A stretch of 64,000 nucleotides of DNA, taken from contig JBPCSQ010000015.1 of the NCBI GenBank assembly GCA_051006995.1, positions 1 to 64,000 on the forward strand. The letters run 5' to 3'. The position numbers were made by a program, and so were the translations under genes. Below are positions 50,993 to 60,188 of the stretch, piece by piece; position 1 is the stretch's first letter, and each line of letters starts with the position of its first letter. The notes beneath the pieces are model-generated. The model was given only the letters and a program-made list of their open reading frames with translations. It was not told the origin of the DNA and made no database searches. Origin of the DNA: JAIQGF01 sp051006995. GTDB lineage: Bacteria; Acidobacteriota; Terriglobia; Terriglobales; Acidobacteriaceae.

Positions 50993-53482
50993 TCAGACTC
51001 TGAGTTCCACTACGGTGGCGCCACCGCCGCCCTCCTGTTGCGGAGGTTCGGTGACATTGGACACGTGCGGATGTGACTTCAAATACTGGCGCAGCGCCTT
51101 GCGCAGGATGCCCATGCCGCTGCCGTGTACGATGCGCACCTTCGGCAGTCCGGCCAAAAATGCCCGGTCCACGAATTTCTCGACTTCGCGGGTGGCGTCG
51201 TCCACGGTGCGTCCGATGACGTTGATCTCCGTCGGTGTGGTCAGGTCTTCCTTCTCCAGCGTGATGGAGACACCGCGCGCGCGGGCGGCCGTCACCGGAT
51301 TATCGGCGGCGCGAGCCACCACCTCGGCGATATCGTCGGCTCGCACCTTCATGGTCATCGCACCGACGGCGACCTCGTACTGATCATCAGCCACCTTGCG
51401 TTTCACCTGCCCCGTCCGGCCAAGCGACTTGAGCTTGATGGTGTCACCTTCGAGGACGCGCTGCACGACATGGGGCTGCGCGTGCGCGTCATCGCGATCC
51501 GCCCCGGTGGTGTGCGCCACCACGGTCTGATCGAACTGCTCACGGAACTCGCGCCGCAGCTTGGCGATGCGGCGTTCCGCCTCTTTCGACAACTTCTGCT
51601 GGGCGGCGCGGTCCTGCACGGCCTGCACCGCCTCGCGCGCGTGGTACTCGAAATCGCGCATCAGCGATTCCAGCTTCTGCTCCAACTCGCGAATGCGCGC
51701 TTTGTGTTCTTTCAAGCCTTCGGCGGCAAGGCGGTCCCTTTCGCGCTGTACTTCCTGCTCGCGCGCCTGCAGCCGGCGGCGTTCCGCTTCCGCCTCGCGC
51801 AATTCGCCGTGGAGGCGGTCGAGAAACTTGCCCACATCCTGCGCCTGCGCGCCAAGGCGCGAGCGCGCCGATTCGATAATCGCCGGATTCAATCCCAGCC
51901 GCTGCGCGATGTTGATGCCCGCGGAGGCGCCGGGCACGCCGACTTTCAGCTCGTAGGTGGGCTGGAGCGTGCGCTCGTCGAAGCCTACCGCCGCGTTCAG
52001 CACGCCGGCAGTGTTGGCCCCGTACACCTTCAGGGAGGTGTGGTGTGTCGAGATCACGCTGACGCACTCGGTACTGCGGAAGTGCCCCGCGATGGCGACC
52101 GCCAGCGCAGCGCCTTCCTCGGGATCAGTCGCCGAACCAAGCTCGTCGAGCAGCACCAGCGAGTTCGGCGTTGCCGTTCGCGAGATGAAATCAATGTTGG
52201 TGACGTGCGCGGAGAAGGTCGAGAGATTCTGCTCGATGGATTGGTAGTCGCCAATATCGGCCAGCACGGCATCGAAAACCGGCAGCTCAGCGCGATCGGC
52301 GGGCACAGGGATTCCCGACTGCGCCATCAGCGCCAGCAGGCCGATGGTTTTGAGCGCGACCGTCTTACCGCCCGTGTTCGGACCGGTGATGACGAGCTGC
52401 CGGTGTTGCGAATCGAGCTCGACCGAGATCGGCACCACGCTTTGTTTCTTACCGCGCAGATTGCGTTCCAGCAGCGGATGACGGCCATCTTTCAGGAAAA
52501 AACCCCCATCTCCGAACTTTGCGGCCGAGCAGTTGTAGTCTTCGGCGAAGCGCGCCTTCGCGAATTGCAGCTCCAGCTCGCCCAGCGTGTCGGTGGCAGC
52601 CTGGATGGCCCACGCCTGCTCGGCGATGCGGCGGGTCATCTCCAGCAGGATGCGGTGGACCTCTTCCTGCTCCTCTTCCAGCAGCCGGACCAGCTCGTTG
52701 TTCTGCTCGATGGTCTCCAGCGGCTCGACGAATACGGTCTGCCCGCTGGAGCTGGCGCCATGAACCACGCCATGGACTCGTTTTTTGTGTTCCGCCTTGA
52801 CCGGAATCACGAAGCGCTCGCCGCGGATCGTGACCAGCTCTTCCTGCGCGGCGCCGCCTTCGGCCAGTCGCCGCACGTAGGCGTGCAGCGACTCCTGGAT
52901 CAGACGCTTCTGCTTCTCGACCTCGCGCCGGATACGCGCCAGTTCCGGCGAGGCCCGGTCATCCAAGGTGCCATCGGGCAAAATCTTGTTGCGAAAAAAG
53001 CGCAGCAGCTCGGTGAAATCGGCAACCGTGGCCGACAACTCGCTCACCGCCGGCCAAGGATTTCCGGGTGACCCACCCACGCCGGGCTGGCTTGGGTGCG
53101 GATCAGAAGATCCAGGATCCGGGGCCCGCATGGCGTTCGGCGGATTCTGCGCCGTGTGCCGCCACTCATCGGCCCGGTCCACCATCAGGATGATGTCGCG
53201 CAACTGCCCGGCTTCGAGCGCCGCGCCTTCGGTCCGGGACTTGTCCACCAGCGCCCCGGGATCGCTGAGTCCGGAGAAATCGAAATGCCCGCCGCAACGC
53301 AGGAAGCGGCGGACCTCGGTGGTGAGCTGCTGCTGGCGCTCGATCCAGCCGCGCTCCGCGGTCGGCGCCAGCCGCTCGATGCGGCCCTGGCCCAACGATG
53401 ACCACGCATATCCGCGCAACATCTGGCGGAGCGTGTCGAACTCCAGCACGCGCGGGCTGGTGTGTTGGAGAGCCTGGGGCAT
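50993..53482 (-). CDS. mutS2: MutS2 with C-terminal Smr domain and an insertion
   Basis: 829 residues. MutS-type core with Walker A ITGPNTGGKTVALKT, Walker B LVLLDELGSATDPEEGAA and STHHTSLK, a long coiled coil (about 550-660), and a C-terminal Smr domain with VRIVHGSGMGILRKALRQYL. As usual for MutS2 there is no mismatch-recognition domain. The normally conserved LDLR/LDLH at the start of Smr reads INVIG here. About residues 112-142 (PDPGSSDPHPSQPGVGGSPG) are an insertion of repeat-type DNA. It acts in recombination control or ribosome-collision rescue. Start ATG at 53480-53482 has no Shine-Dalgarno. Confidence 0.95.
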   Translation of the reverse strand: MPQALQHTSPRVLEFDTLRQMLRGYAWSSLGQGRIERLAPTAERGWIERQQQLTTEVRRFLRCGGHFDFSGLSDPGALVDKSRTEGAALEAGQLRDIILMVDRADEWRHTAQNPPNAMRAPDPGSSDPHPSQPGVGGSPGNPWPAVSELSATVADFTELLRFFRNKILPDGTLDDRASPELARIRREVEKQKRLIQESLHAYVRRLAEGGAAQEELVTIRGERFVIPVKAEHKKRVHGVVHGASSSGQTVFVEPLETIEQNNELVRLLEEEQEEVHRILLEMTRRIAEQAWAIQAATDTLGELELQFAKARFAEDYNCSAAKFGDGGFFLKDGRHPLLERNLRGKKQSVVPISVELDSQHRQLVITGPNTGGKTVALKTIGLLALMAQSGIPVPADRAELPVFDAVLADIGDYQSIEQNLSTFSAHVTNIDFISRTATPNSLVLLDELGSATDPEEGAALAVAIAGHFRSTECVSVISTHHTSLKVYGANTAGVLNAAVGFDERTLQPTYELKVGVPGASAGINIAQRLGLNPAIIESARSRLGAQAQDVGKFLDRLHGELREAEAERRRLQAREQEVQRERDRLAAEGLKEHKARIRELEQKLESLMRDFEYHAREAVQAVQDRAAQQKLSKEAERRIAKLRREFREQFDQTVVAHTTGADRDDAHAQPHVVQRVLEGDTIKLKSLGRTGQVKRKVADDQYEVAVGAMTMKVRADDIAEVVARAADNPVTAARARGVSITLEKEDLTTPTEINVIGRTVDDATREVEKFVDRAFLAGLPKVRIVHGSGMGILRKALRQYLKSHPHVSNVTEPPQQEGGGGATVVELRV
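53057..53146. repeat. Repeat-like insertion in mutS2
   Basis: gggtgacccaccc (53066-53078), then cttgggtgcggatcagaaga and tccaggatccgg. It encodes a Pro/Gly/Asp-rich stretch that does not belong to MutS2, and the frame stays open. The first hairpin resembles the gap repeat at 26460-26520. Confidence 0.65.
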
Positions 53483-53604
53483 GAATTTCCATGGTACCTG
53501 AGCGCGCCGGGTACATGCACTGTCGGCACCTAGGAGCGGCGCTCGAACCGCGATGTAATGCGTCAACGCCGTCGTCGCAAGCCCAGACAACCGGAGGCAA
53601 TCTC

Positions 53605-54117
53605 ATGTGGAAACCCAATCCCGCTGCCCCTGCCGCTCTCGAGAACGACGCCATGCCGCAGCCGGCAAACCCGCGCGTGCAATCGTCTATGGCCGCGCAC
53701 GTTTCGGTCATGCCGCAAACCAACGTCTCCATGATCGGCAAGAACATTAGCTTCAAGGGCGAAATTACCGGCTCGGAACCGCTGCACGTCGAAGGCCGCG
53801 TGGAAGGTCCGATCAAGCTTCCCGGCGCTTACCTGAACGTGGGCCCGGAAGCCGCTGTGAAGTCGAACATCGAGGCGCGCGAACTGGTCGTGCGCGGCAA
53901 GGTGGTCGGCAGTGTCACCGTCAGCGAGCGCATTGATATCCGCAGCGGCGGTTCGCTGGTCGGCGACGTGGTGGCGCACAGCGTCAGCATCGAAGAAGGC
54001 GCGTTCCTCAAGGGCAGCATCGACATGCGGCGCAGCGAGCCTGCGCGGCCGGCCATCGAGGAATCGAAGCCCGCCAAGCCGTTTGAAGTGGAGCGTGCGA
54101 AAGCCGTTTCCGCCTGA
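53605..54117 (+). CDS. Bactofilin (polymer-forming cytoskeletal protein)
   Basis: 170 residues. The middle domain (about 40-140) is a right-handed beta-helix with repeated short strands (FKGEITGSEPLHVEGRVEGP, RGKVVGSVTVSERIDIRSGG, VVAHSVSIEEGAFLKG), the bactofilin (DUF583) pattern, flanked by Pro-rich ends. Bactofilins polymerise without nucleotide and place cell-wall or pole factors. CCGGAGG lies just upstream of the ATG at 53605. No LytM gene is adjacent (the one at 3567 is remote). Confidence 0.93.
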   Translation: MWKPNPAAPAALENDAMPQPANPRVQSSMAAHVSVMPQTNVSMIGKNISFKGEITGSEPLHVEGRVEGPIKLPGAYLNVGPEAAVKSNIEARELVVRGKVVGSVTVSERIDIRSGGSLVGDVVAHSVSIEEGAFLKGSIDMRRSEPARPAIEESKPAKPFEVERAKAVSA

Positions 54118-54230
54118 TGAACATGTGTCTGTGATCACCGTCACAGCCCCGTGAAACGTGGCTGGGGCGCTCATCCTGCCTCCCGACCGGGTGTAGAATT
54201 TAGTGTCATCCGGAACACGAGGTCGTCATC

Positions 54231-55283
54231 ATGAGCTTCCCCACCCATCGTCCTCGCCGTCTGCGGACCACCAACGCACTGCGCTCCTTTGTGCGCGAGA
54301 CCCGGCTCACGCCGGAGGGCTTCATTTATCCGCTGTTCGTCTGCCCCGGCCAGGGCGTGCGCAAGGAAATCCGCTCCATGCCGGGAGTGTTCAACCTCTC
54401 GGTGGACGAAGTGGTGAAGGAAGCGCGCGAGGTCAAGTCGCTCGGCATTCCGGCGGTTATCCTGTTTGGACTGCCGGAGAAGAAAGACGAAGTTGCGACC
54501 GGCGCCTGGGCCGAGGACGGAATCGTGCAGAAGGCCACTCGCGCCATTAAAGCCGAGGTTCCGGGCCTGATGGTGGTCGGCGATGTCTGCTTGTGCGAGT
54601 ACATGAGCCACGGCCACTGCGGAATTGTGCAGCCGTCGAAGTCGCCTGCCGCTCGGCCGGTACGCGCCACCAGCGTGGGCGCCGCCGCCGCGGTCGAAAA
54701 GTTCGCCGCCGAAGCCTTTGAGATCGACAATGACGCCTCGCTGGAGATTCTGGCAAAGACTGCCGTTTCCCAGGCGCGCGCCGGCATGGACATCATCGCG
54801 CCCAGTGACATGATGGACGGCCGCGTTGCCGCCATCCGCAAGGGCCTCGACGAGAACGGCTTCACCAATCTCCCCATCCTTTCTTATGCGGCTAAATTCG
54901 CCAGCGGATTCTACGGGCCGTTCCGCGAGGCCGCCGATTCGGCGCCCCAGTTCGGCGACCGCCGCAGCTATCAGATGGATCCGGCAAATTTCCGCGAGGC
55001 GCTGAAAGAGATCGCGCTCGATCTCGACGAAGGCGCCGACATGGTGATGGTGAAGCCCGCGCTTCCGTACCTCGATATCATTCGCGCCGCCTACGAGCGC
55101 TTCCAGGTGCCCATCGCCGCCTACCAGGTTTCGGGCGAGTTTGCCATGATCGAAGCCGCTGCGCGCAACGGCTGGATCGATCGCGAGCGCGTCATGCTGG
55201 AGTCGCTGACCTCCATCCAGCGCGCCGGCGCCAGCATCATCCTGACCTACTTCGCCAAGGACGTGGCCAGACTCCTGGCGTAG
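54231..55283 (+). CDS. hemB: Delta-aminolevulinic acid dehydratase (porphobilinogen synthase)
   Basis: 350 residues. Joins two 5-aminolevulinate into porphobilinogen. Zinc-type active site cysteines C120, C122 and C130 in DVCLCEYMSHGHCG; Schiff-base lysines K222 (SYAAKFAS) and K275 (MVMVKPALPY). Residues about 133-160 are an Ala/Pro/Arg-rich loop longer than usual between the zinc motif and the EIDNDASLEIL block. TAGAAT at 54194-54199 may be the -10 box. Two hairpins follow the stop. Confidence 0.96.
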   Translation: MSFPTHRPRRLRTTNALRSFVRETRLTPEGFIYPLFVCPGQGVRKEIRSMPGVFNLSVDEVVKEAREVKSLGIPAVILFGLPEKKDEVATGAWAEDGIVQKATRAIKAEVPGLMVVGDVCLCEYMSHGHCGIVQPSKSPAARPVRATSVGAAAAVEKFAAEAFEIDNDASLEILAKTAVSQARAGMDIIAPSDMMDGRVAAIRKGLDENGFTNLPILSYAAKFASGFYGPFREAADSAPQFGDRRSYQMDPANFREALKEIALDLDEGADMVMVKPALPYLDIIRAAYERFQVPIAAYQVSGEFAMIEAAARNGWIDRERVMLESLTSIQRAGASIILTYFAKDVARLLA

Positions 55284-55302
55284 TTCGCAAGAGCAAAGTT
55301 GG

Positions 55303-55335
55303 AGCGCGGTCACTCTCGACCGCGCTTTTTGTTTT
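55303..55335 (+). terminator. hemB terminator
   Basis: agcgcggt-cactctcg-accgcgct, followed by ttttgtttt. 20 bases after the stop. Confidence 0.9.
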
Positions 55336-55340
55336 GCAAT

Positions 55341-55370
55341 AAAAAAGCCCGGAGGCGTTTGCCTCCGGGC
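55341..55370 (-). terminator. Terminator of the porin-cytochrome pair
   Basis: gcccggaggc-gttt-gcctccgggc; on the minus strand six T follow. 36 bases after the stop of the MtrB-like gene. Confidence 0.9.
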
Positions 55371-55405
55371 CGGGGTTAGAAACGACAATCAGGCCACGTC
55401 AACCA

Positions 55406-57991
55406 CTAGAAGTGATATTCCAGTGTCGCCGAGAAGATGTGCGCTCGATACGACGGTTGATCCGCTCCCAGCCACAGCATCTTCTGAATAGCAGTCGCGC
55501 CGGTCGGGTCCGCGTACCCGAGGACATTCGGGGTGGTCCCGACAAAGCTATAAGGATTGACCTGCGTCTGCCAATCCAAGGAGTCGTTCTGGCGGTAGAT
55601 GTATTGGAACTTCGGTATCACGTTTTGCGTCAGCTTGAACCTGACGATCGCGCCAACTTCGTGAATCCGGTTGACGTTCTGCGGATAACCGAGGTTAACG
55701 GCGGGAAACGCAGCCTGGTCCAGGTTCCAGTTACTGAACCGCGTATCGCAATAGCCTTGCGCGGTAGCACTGGTCTGGCAGTTCACGCCGTCGCTAAACG
55801 AGAAGCTCTGCCCAGCCGACAAGCTATAGTACAGGCTGAAGTCCAGCTTCTTGTTGGTAGTGATGTCCACCCCGCCGTAGTAGCTGTTCACTACGTCCTT
55901 GTTGGCGGTGAGCAAGTCATTGATCGGATCGCAGGTAGTGGTATAGCAATTTGCGACATTGCCGTTCCTGCCCTCGACGATGACTCCGGTGTTCTTCTCA
56001 CGCGCATATTCCGCGAACAAAACGATGTTTGGAGTTAGCGCGTAATTGAAACCGGCGCCGTAGTTGCGCCCAATGGTGTTCAGCAACCCATAGGCGTAGT
56101 AAGGCCCGTAGATCGGCGTCGCCGTAGCAGTCATGCCCGCGAACAGCGGACTGAGGCTGGCGTCGCCCAGAGGCGACACGCTGTTCACTCCGCCGGCCTG
56201 ATTGAAGTTGTCCTGCAACGTTCCCCAGAAACCGTAGATGCTCAGCCTCTGAGTGGCGTCCCAGGTCAACGACGCATCGCCGCGGTTACGTTTTCTTGTG
56301 GATTGATCCGGCATGCGCGAATACACGTTGCCGGTATCCAACTCGTACTCCTGCGGCACCCGGTTCTGGTGACGTCCGGAAATCCGCAGCATCAGGTGCT
56401 TGCGCAGTTGGAGGTCGAGTGCCCCGTAGACGGTGTCCTCGGTGGTTTCCGCCACTTCGCGATTGGTACGATCCACCCAGCCACGCTGGTAGCCGAACTT
56501 CACCAGGCTCTTCTTGTTAAGGAAGTACGTGCCGCCGATGTCGAACAGCTTGGTGGTGAACGAACTGCCCTCGGCGGGGAGGTAGAACCGGCAATTGGTC
56601 AGGCTCCCGTTAGAAGCAACTAACGCCGCGCACGTGTCGGTGTTCACCGGGTCGAACCATGCTCCAGCGCTGCCATGAAAGCTGGTCAGGAAGCTCGTGT
56701 CGGCAATGATCGGCCGCACCAGCATCTCCGCCGTCTTGTCGTCGTACCGGTAATGCTGGTATTTGGCCACGATCTTCAGGTCCTTCGTGGCCTTCAACAC
56801 GGCGGTGTAATTCATCGCCAGCGTGTCCACCTGGCCATTCAGGTTCGAGGACGGCAGGTAGGCCGGGTATCCGTTAGGTGGGGTCTGGCTGATAAACGTG
56901 TTGGTTGTCAGCGGCTGGAACTGTTGGTCCTGGCGCAGCGCCCCAGGAGTGATGCTCGCCATCACATGGACGTACTTGGTGATGTTGGCGGCACCCTGAG
57001 CAACGAACTGCTGGTACCGGTTGTCGGGGTACAGGTCCATCCGTCCGAAAGCCGGTCCGACAGTACCGACGCCACCGGCGGTGGTGAACGTCGTCGAGAA
57101 CGGATTCATCACCGTCATGCTGGGAATGTTGTTCTTGAAGAACGACCCTTGATATCCCAGCAGTCCGTCGATGTCCTTGCCGAAGCCGAATTCCGCGCCG
57201 ATCTTAAGATTGTCGGTGTGATAGTTCATGGTCTCTGGCGCCTCGACCATGTAACCGGTCGAGCCGCTGCCCATGACAAACCCAATCGGACGGGTACCGA
57301 CCTGGTTCTCGCGGGTGAACAAACCCGTGAGGTTCAGATCGGGCGTGATCTTAGCGCCGAAGGATCCGCCAAACGTCTTGCGGCTCTCTTCTTGCGTGAA
57401 AGGTACAACACCCGCAGCGGCAGTGCTCACCGCATTGGCAATCACGCTCGCCGTCGGACCGGATTTCAGAGCGGTGTACAGGGTATTCCGCATCGTCGGA
57501 TCGACGTTCCACACCCCTTGGCCGCCACTCGAGAACAGCGTACGGGTGGTACCGCTAAATAGATGGGGCGTCTGGTCGAAGCGGAACTGCGCCTTGTACC
57601 GCCCGTACTGGCCGAACGTAAGCAGCACGCTCTGGTCGCGGCTCGGACTGGCTCCGTCGGAAAATGCGAAGCCATTGCTGGACGACTGCAGACGCAGGTA
57701 CTGCTGCGAACCGAAGAGGTTTTCGACGCGAGTATCGAGCTTAGGAATGTAGAACTGGTTTCTGTAATCGGAATAAAGATTGAGTGGTGAATCGAACAGC
57801 TCGGGGCGGAAACCGTTGCTGTAGGGCAGCGTTCCCGCTTGGGTGCGGCCGTAAACCTCACCCGTGACCCCGCGGAAGCCGAACTCCACCACGCCGCGCT
57901 CGGGAGCCTTCTGTTCCTGGGCCAACATCGCCGCCGGAACAAGCAGGAGCGCGAGCAGTGCGGTCATTGCGAGCAGCTTGGATAGTTTCAT
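55406..57991 (-). CDS. MtrB/PioB-like outer-membrane porin
   Basis: 861-residue beta-barrel. Signal peptide at 1-25 (LLAMTALLALLLVPAAMLA-QE); the protein ends ATLEYHF with a C-terminal Phe, the outer-membrane assembly signal. The sequence alternates amphipathic strands (LRISGRHQNRVPQEYELDTG, LSIYGFWGTLQDNFNQAGG). This is the MtrB/PioB family, which sheathes a decaheme cytochrome through the outer membrane. The N-terminal CxxC of Shewanella MtrB is missing. ATG at 57991 has GGAGAGAGAG upstream and follows the decaheme gene by 19 bases, so they form an operon. Length is a little above the Shewanella protein. Confidence 0.9.
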   Translation of the reverse strand: MKLSKLLAMTALLALLLVPAAMLAQEQKAPERGVVEFGFRGVTGEVYGRTQAGTLPYSNGFRPELFDSPLNLYSDYRNQFYIPKLDTRVENLFGSQQYLRLQSSSNGFAFSDGASPSRDQSVLLTFGQYGRYKAQFRFDQTPHLFSGTTRTLFSSGGQGVWNVDPTMRNTLYTALKSGPTASVIANAVSTAAAGVVPFTQEESRKTFGGSFGAKITPDLNLTGLFTRENQVGTRPIGFVMGSGSTGYMVEAPETMNYHTDNLKIGAEFGFGKDIDGLLGYQGSFFKNNIPSMTVMNPFSTTFTTAGGVGTVGPAFGRMDLYPDNRYQQFVAQGAANITKYVHVMASITPGALRQDQQFQPLTTNTFISQTPPNGYPAYLPSSNLNGQVDTLAMNYTAVLKATKDLKIVAKYQHYRYDDKTAEMLVRPIIADTSFLTSFHGSAGAWFDPVNTDTCAALVASNGSLTNCRFYLPAEGSSFTTKLFDIGGTYFLNKKSLVKFGYQRGWVDRTNREVAETTEDTVYGALDLQLRKHLMLRISGRHQNRVPQEYELDTGNVYSRMPDQSTRKRNRGDASLTWDATQRLSIYGFWGTLQDNFNQAGGVNSVSPLGDASLSPLFAGMTATATPIYGPYYAYGLLNTIGRNYGAGFNYALTPNIVLFAEYAREKNTGVIVEGRNGNVANCYTTTCDPINDLLTANKDVVNSYYGGVDITTNKKLDFSLYYSLSAGQSFSFSDGVNCQTSATAQGYCDTRFSNWNLDQAAFPAVNLGYPQNVNRIHEVGAIVRFKLTQNVIPKFQYIYRQNDSLDWQTQVNPYSFVGTTPNVLGYADPTGATAIQKMLWLGADQPSYRAHIFSATLEYHF

Positions 57992-58010
57992 TGCTCTCTC
58001 TCCTTTCTCC

Positions 58011-59039
58011 CTAACGCAGGAAGAACGTCCCCGAAGGGGCGTTGGTCCCGTGGATTTTCGAGTGGCAGTTGGCGCAGCCACGGTTGAACGTCTTGTTGGG
58101 ATAGCCCATCGCCGGGCCGCCGGGACTGCTGGCAACGTTGCCCAGCGGATACCCAATGGTGCCGGTCCCATGCGCGAATTCGTTGTGGCACTCCTGGCAG
58201 AGCCGGGGAATGCGCGCCTTCAGCAATTGCGGATTGAAGGAGCCATGTGGTTCGTGACAGGTATCACAGTTTTCCGTGACCGGCTGATGCGACCACAGGA
58301 ACGGGCCGCGCCGCTCGGCATGGCAGCTGTAGCAGTTCTCGTTGATCGTCGACTGGATCAGCTGTGCCGGGTTGGGCGTACCGTGCGGGTTATGGCAGCT
58401 CGTGCAACTGACCTTGCCTTCGCGGAACGGCATATGCGAAGAGCGCTGCAGTTGCGCCTTCCGCATCTGATGGCAGTCCAGGCAAAGTTCGGTGGACGAT
58501 TTCTTCACGCCGCTTACGTCGGTCAGCTTCTCCGGCAGGAACGTCGAGCGCGCCAGCGAACGGGCCGTCTTGCTGTGACCGTCGTGGCAGTCCACGCAGC
58601 GCATGCCGCGCGATTCGTGCGGGCTGCCGGCCCAGAACATCCGGTTGCCTCTCTTGTGGCACTGGATGCAAGCGTAGTTCTGTTCCTCGACTGAGTTCTT
58701 GCTGTCTTTGGCAAAACGGATTGCGATCGTGTCCTTGCCGCCGCCGGCTTCCAGGTGGGCTTTCCCCGGGCCGTGGCAAGCTTCGCATCCGAGTTTTTCA
58801 TCGGCTGTCCGCGGATGGGCAAAGACCTTGCCCATGACCGTATTTTGGAAACGCTTACTTTGTTCCTCGTGGCAGGAAATGCAGGTGTCGGTTCCGACAA
58901 ATTCGGTCACTGGCTTGGGCGCCGGCGCCGGGGCCGACGATCCGCTGCCGGCCATTGCGGAAGTCACGAATAAGAGCAGCAGGATTACCAGCGCCGTTGC
59001 CATCAAGGGACCGGCACGACGCCTCTTCGAATCATTCAT
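58011..59039 (-). CDS. Decaheme c-type cytochrome (MtrA/DmsE family)
   Basis: 342 residues. A hydrophobic start (residues 11-30, PLMATALVILLLLFVTSAMA) is a signal peptide or anchor. Ten CxxCH heme sites are present: CISCH, CEACH, CIQCH, CVDCH, CLDCH, CTSCH, CYSCH, CDTCH, CQECH and CANCH. Ten hemes and the spacing fit MtrA, PioA and DmsE, periplasmic cytochromes that pass electrons into an outer-membrane porin. Maturation needs the ResB/CcsA system encoded at 23494-26364. With the MtrB-like gene 19 bases downstream it forms a porin-cytochrome conduit. No outer-surface cytochrome is seen in this window. Confidence 0.95.
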   Translation of the reverse strand: MNDSKRRRAGPLMATALVILLLLFVTSAMAGSGSSAPAPAPKPVTEFVGTDTCISCHEEQSKRFQNTVMGKVFAHPRTADEKLGCEACHGPGKAHLEAGGGKDTIAIRFAKDSKNSVEEQNYACIQCHKRGNRMFWAGSPHESRGMRCVDCHDGHSKTARSLARSTFLPEKLTDVSGVKKSSTELCLDCHQMRKAQLQRSSHMPFREGKVSCTSCHNPHGTPNPAQLIQSTINENCYSCHAERRGPFLWSHQPVTENCDTCHEPHGSFNPQLLKARIPRLCQECHNEFAHGTGTIGYPLGNVASSPGGPAMGYPNKTFNRGCANCHSKIHGTNAPSGTFFLR

Positions 59040-59330
59040 ACGACGCTCCTCCGGATATGGTGCAGCGCCCGTTCAGAGATGAACGGCGTCCGACTGCGCC
59101 AGTACTTCGGCTCGCGTCATTTCCGCATCCGCACTCACTGCTACGCGGTGACGAGAAACACATTGTTCGGTGATGTTCCGAAATGGACAACAACACGGAC
59201 AGCCAAGATTGCGGTTTCCCCGCTCTACGAGCGGATAATCTGCAATGGGAATCTTGTCCCTTTTTGGGAAACTTTTTTCGCTTTTGTAGCCCGCCGGCCC
59301 TCCCGCGCATCCACACTGCCGCGAGGACGT

Positions 59331-60185
59331 ATGCGCAAATTCCTCCTGCTCGCACTACTTGCCCTGGCGCCGCTGAGGGCGAGCGCGCAGGCTCCGCCGA
59401 AGTCCGCGTTCTTCATCACCTCCGACGGCGTCCGCCTGCACTATCTGGAAGCCGGCAGCGGGCCCACGATGGTGTTCCTTCCCGGCTGGACGATGCCCGG
59501 CTGGATCTGGGGGCGGCAGCTCGCGCAGTTCTCGCAGCGCTATCACGTCATCGCCGTGGACCCGCGTTCGCAGGGCGCTTCCGCCAAGCCTCCCGACGGC
59601 AACTATCCCGAGCGCCGCGCTCGGGATTATCGCGAGCTCCTGCAGCACCTCAAGGTCGCGCGCGCCGTGCTGGTCGGGTGGTCCATGGCGGTGCCGGAAT
59701 TGATGGCCTACGTGGACCAGTTCGGCACATCGGAAATCCGAGGCTTGGTGCTGGTGGACGGCATGGTCATCACCGACGAGAGCTTCCTCAAAATTGTTCC
59801 CGCGTGGCTGCGCTCCATGGAGATGGACCGCCGCGGCTTCACCGAGCGTTTCGTCAAAAGCATGTACAAGAAGCAGCAGCCGCCCCGATACCTGAAACGC
59901 GTGATTGCGGCCTCGCTGCTGACTCCCACCAGCAACGCGGTGGCACTGGTGATCGGCTCCGTGGGCCGCCCCGACTGGTCGCCCGTACTGGCCAAGCTCG
60001 CCGGCACGCCTGTGCTGTTTATTGGGGAAGACTTTATGAAGAAGCAGGCGCTGGCGATCGCGGAGAAGTTGCCGTCGCTGAAGACTGAAATTTTCGAGGA
60101 TGCCGGCCACGCCATCTTTGTGGATGACGCCCAGCGCTTCAATACTGTGTTGGAGAAATTTGTCGCTTCGATTGGCGGCAAATAG
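59331..60185 (+). CDS. Secreted alpha/beta hydrolase
   Basis: 284 residues. Signal peptide at 1-20 (FLLLALLALAPLRASA-QA). Alpha/beta hydrolase fold: HYLEAGSGPTMVFLPGWTMP at the oxyanion hole, LVGWSMAVPELMAY (GxSxA nucleophile elbow) and FEDAGHAIFVD (catalytic His). Acid residue probably D in IAVDPRS or later. Ester or lactone hydrolase is likely; substrate unknown. GAGG lies 7 bases before the ATG at 59331. Its stop is 3 bases before the convergent ATP-grasp stop at 60189. Confidence 0.9.
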   Translation: MRKFLLLALLALAPLRASAQAPPKSAFFITSDGVRLHYLEAGSGPTMVFLPGWTMPGWIWGRQLAQFSQRYHVIAVDPRSQGASAKPPDGNYPERRARDYRELLQHLKVARAVLVGWSMAVPELMAYVDQFGTSEIRGLVLVDGMVITDESFLKIVPAWLRSMEMDRRGFTERFVKSMYKKQQPPRYLKRVIAASLLTPTSNAVALVIGSVGRPDWSPVLAKLAGTPVLFIGEDFMKKQALAIAEKLPSLKTEIFEDAGHAIFVDDAQRFNTVLEKFVASIGGK

Positions 60186-60188
60186 CGG

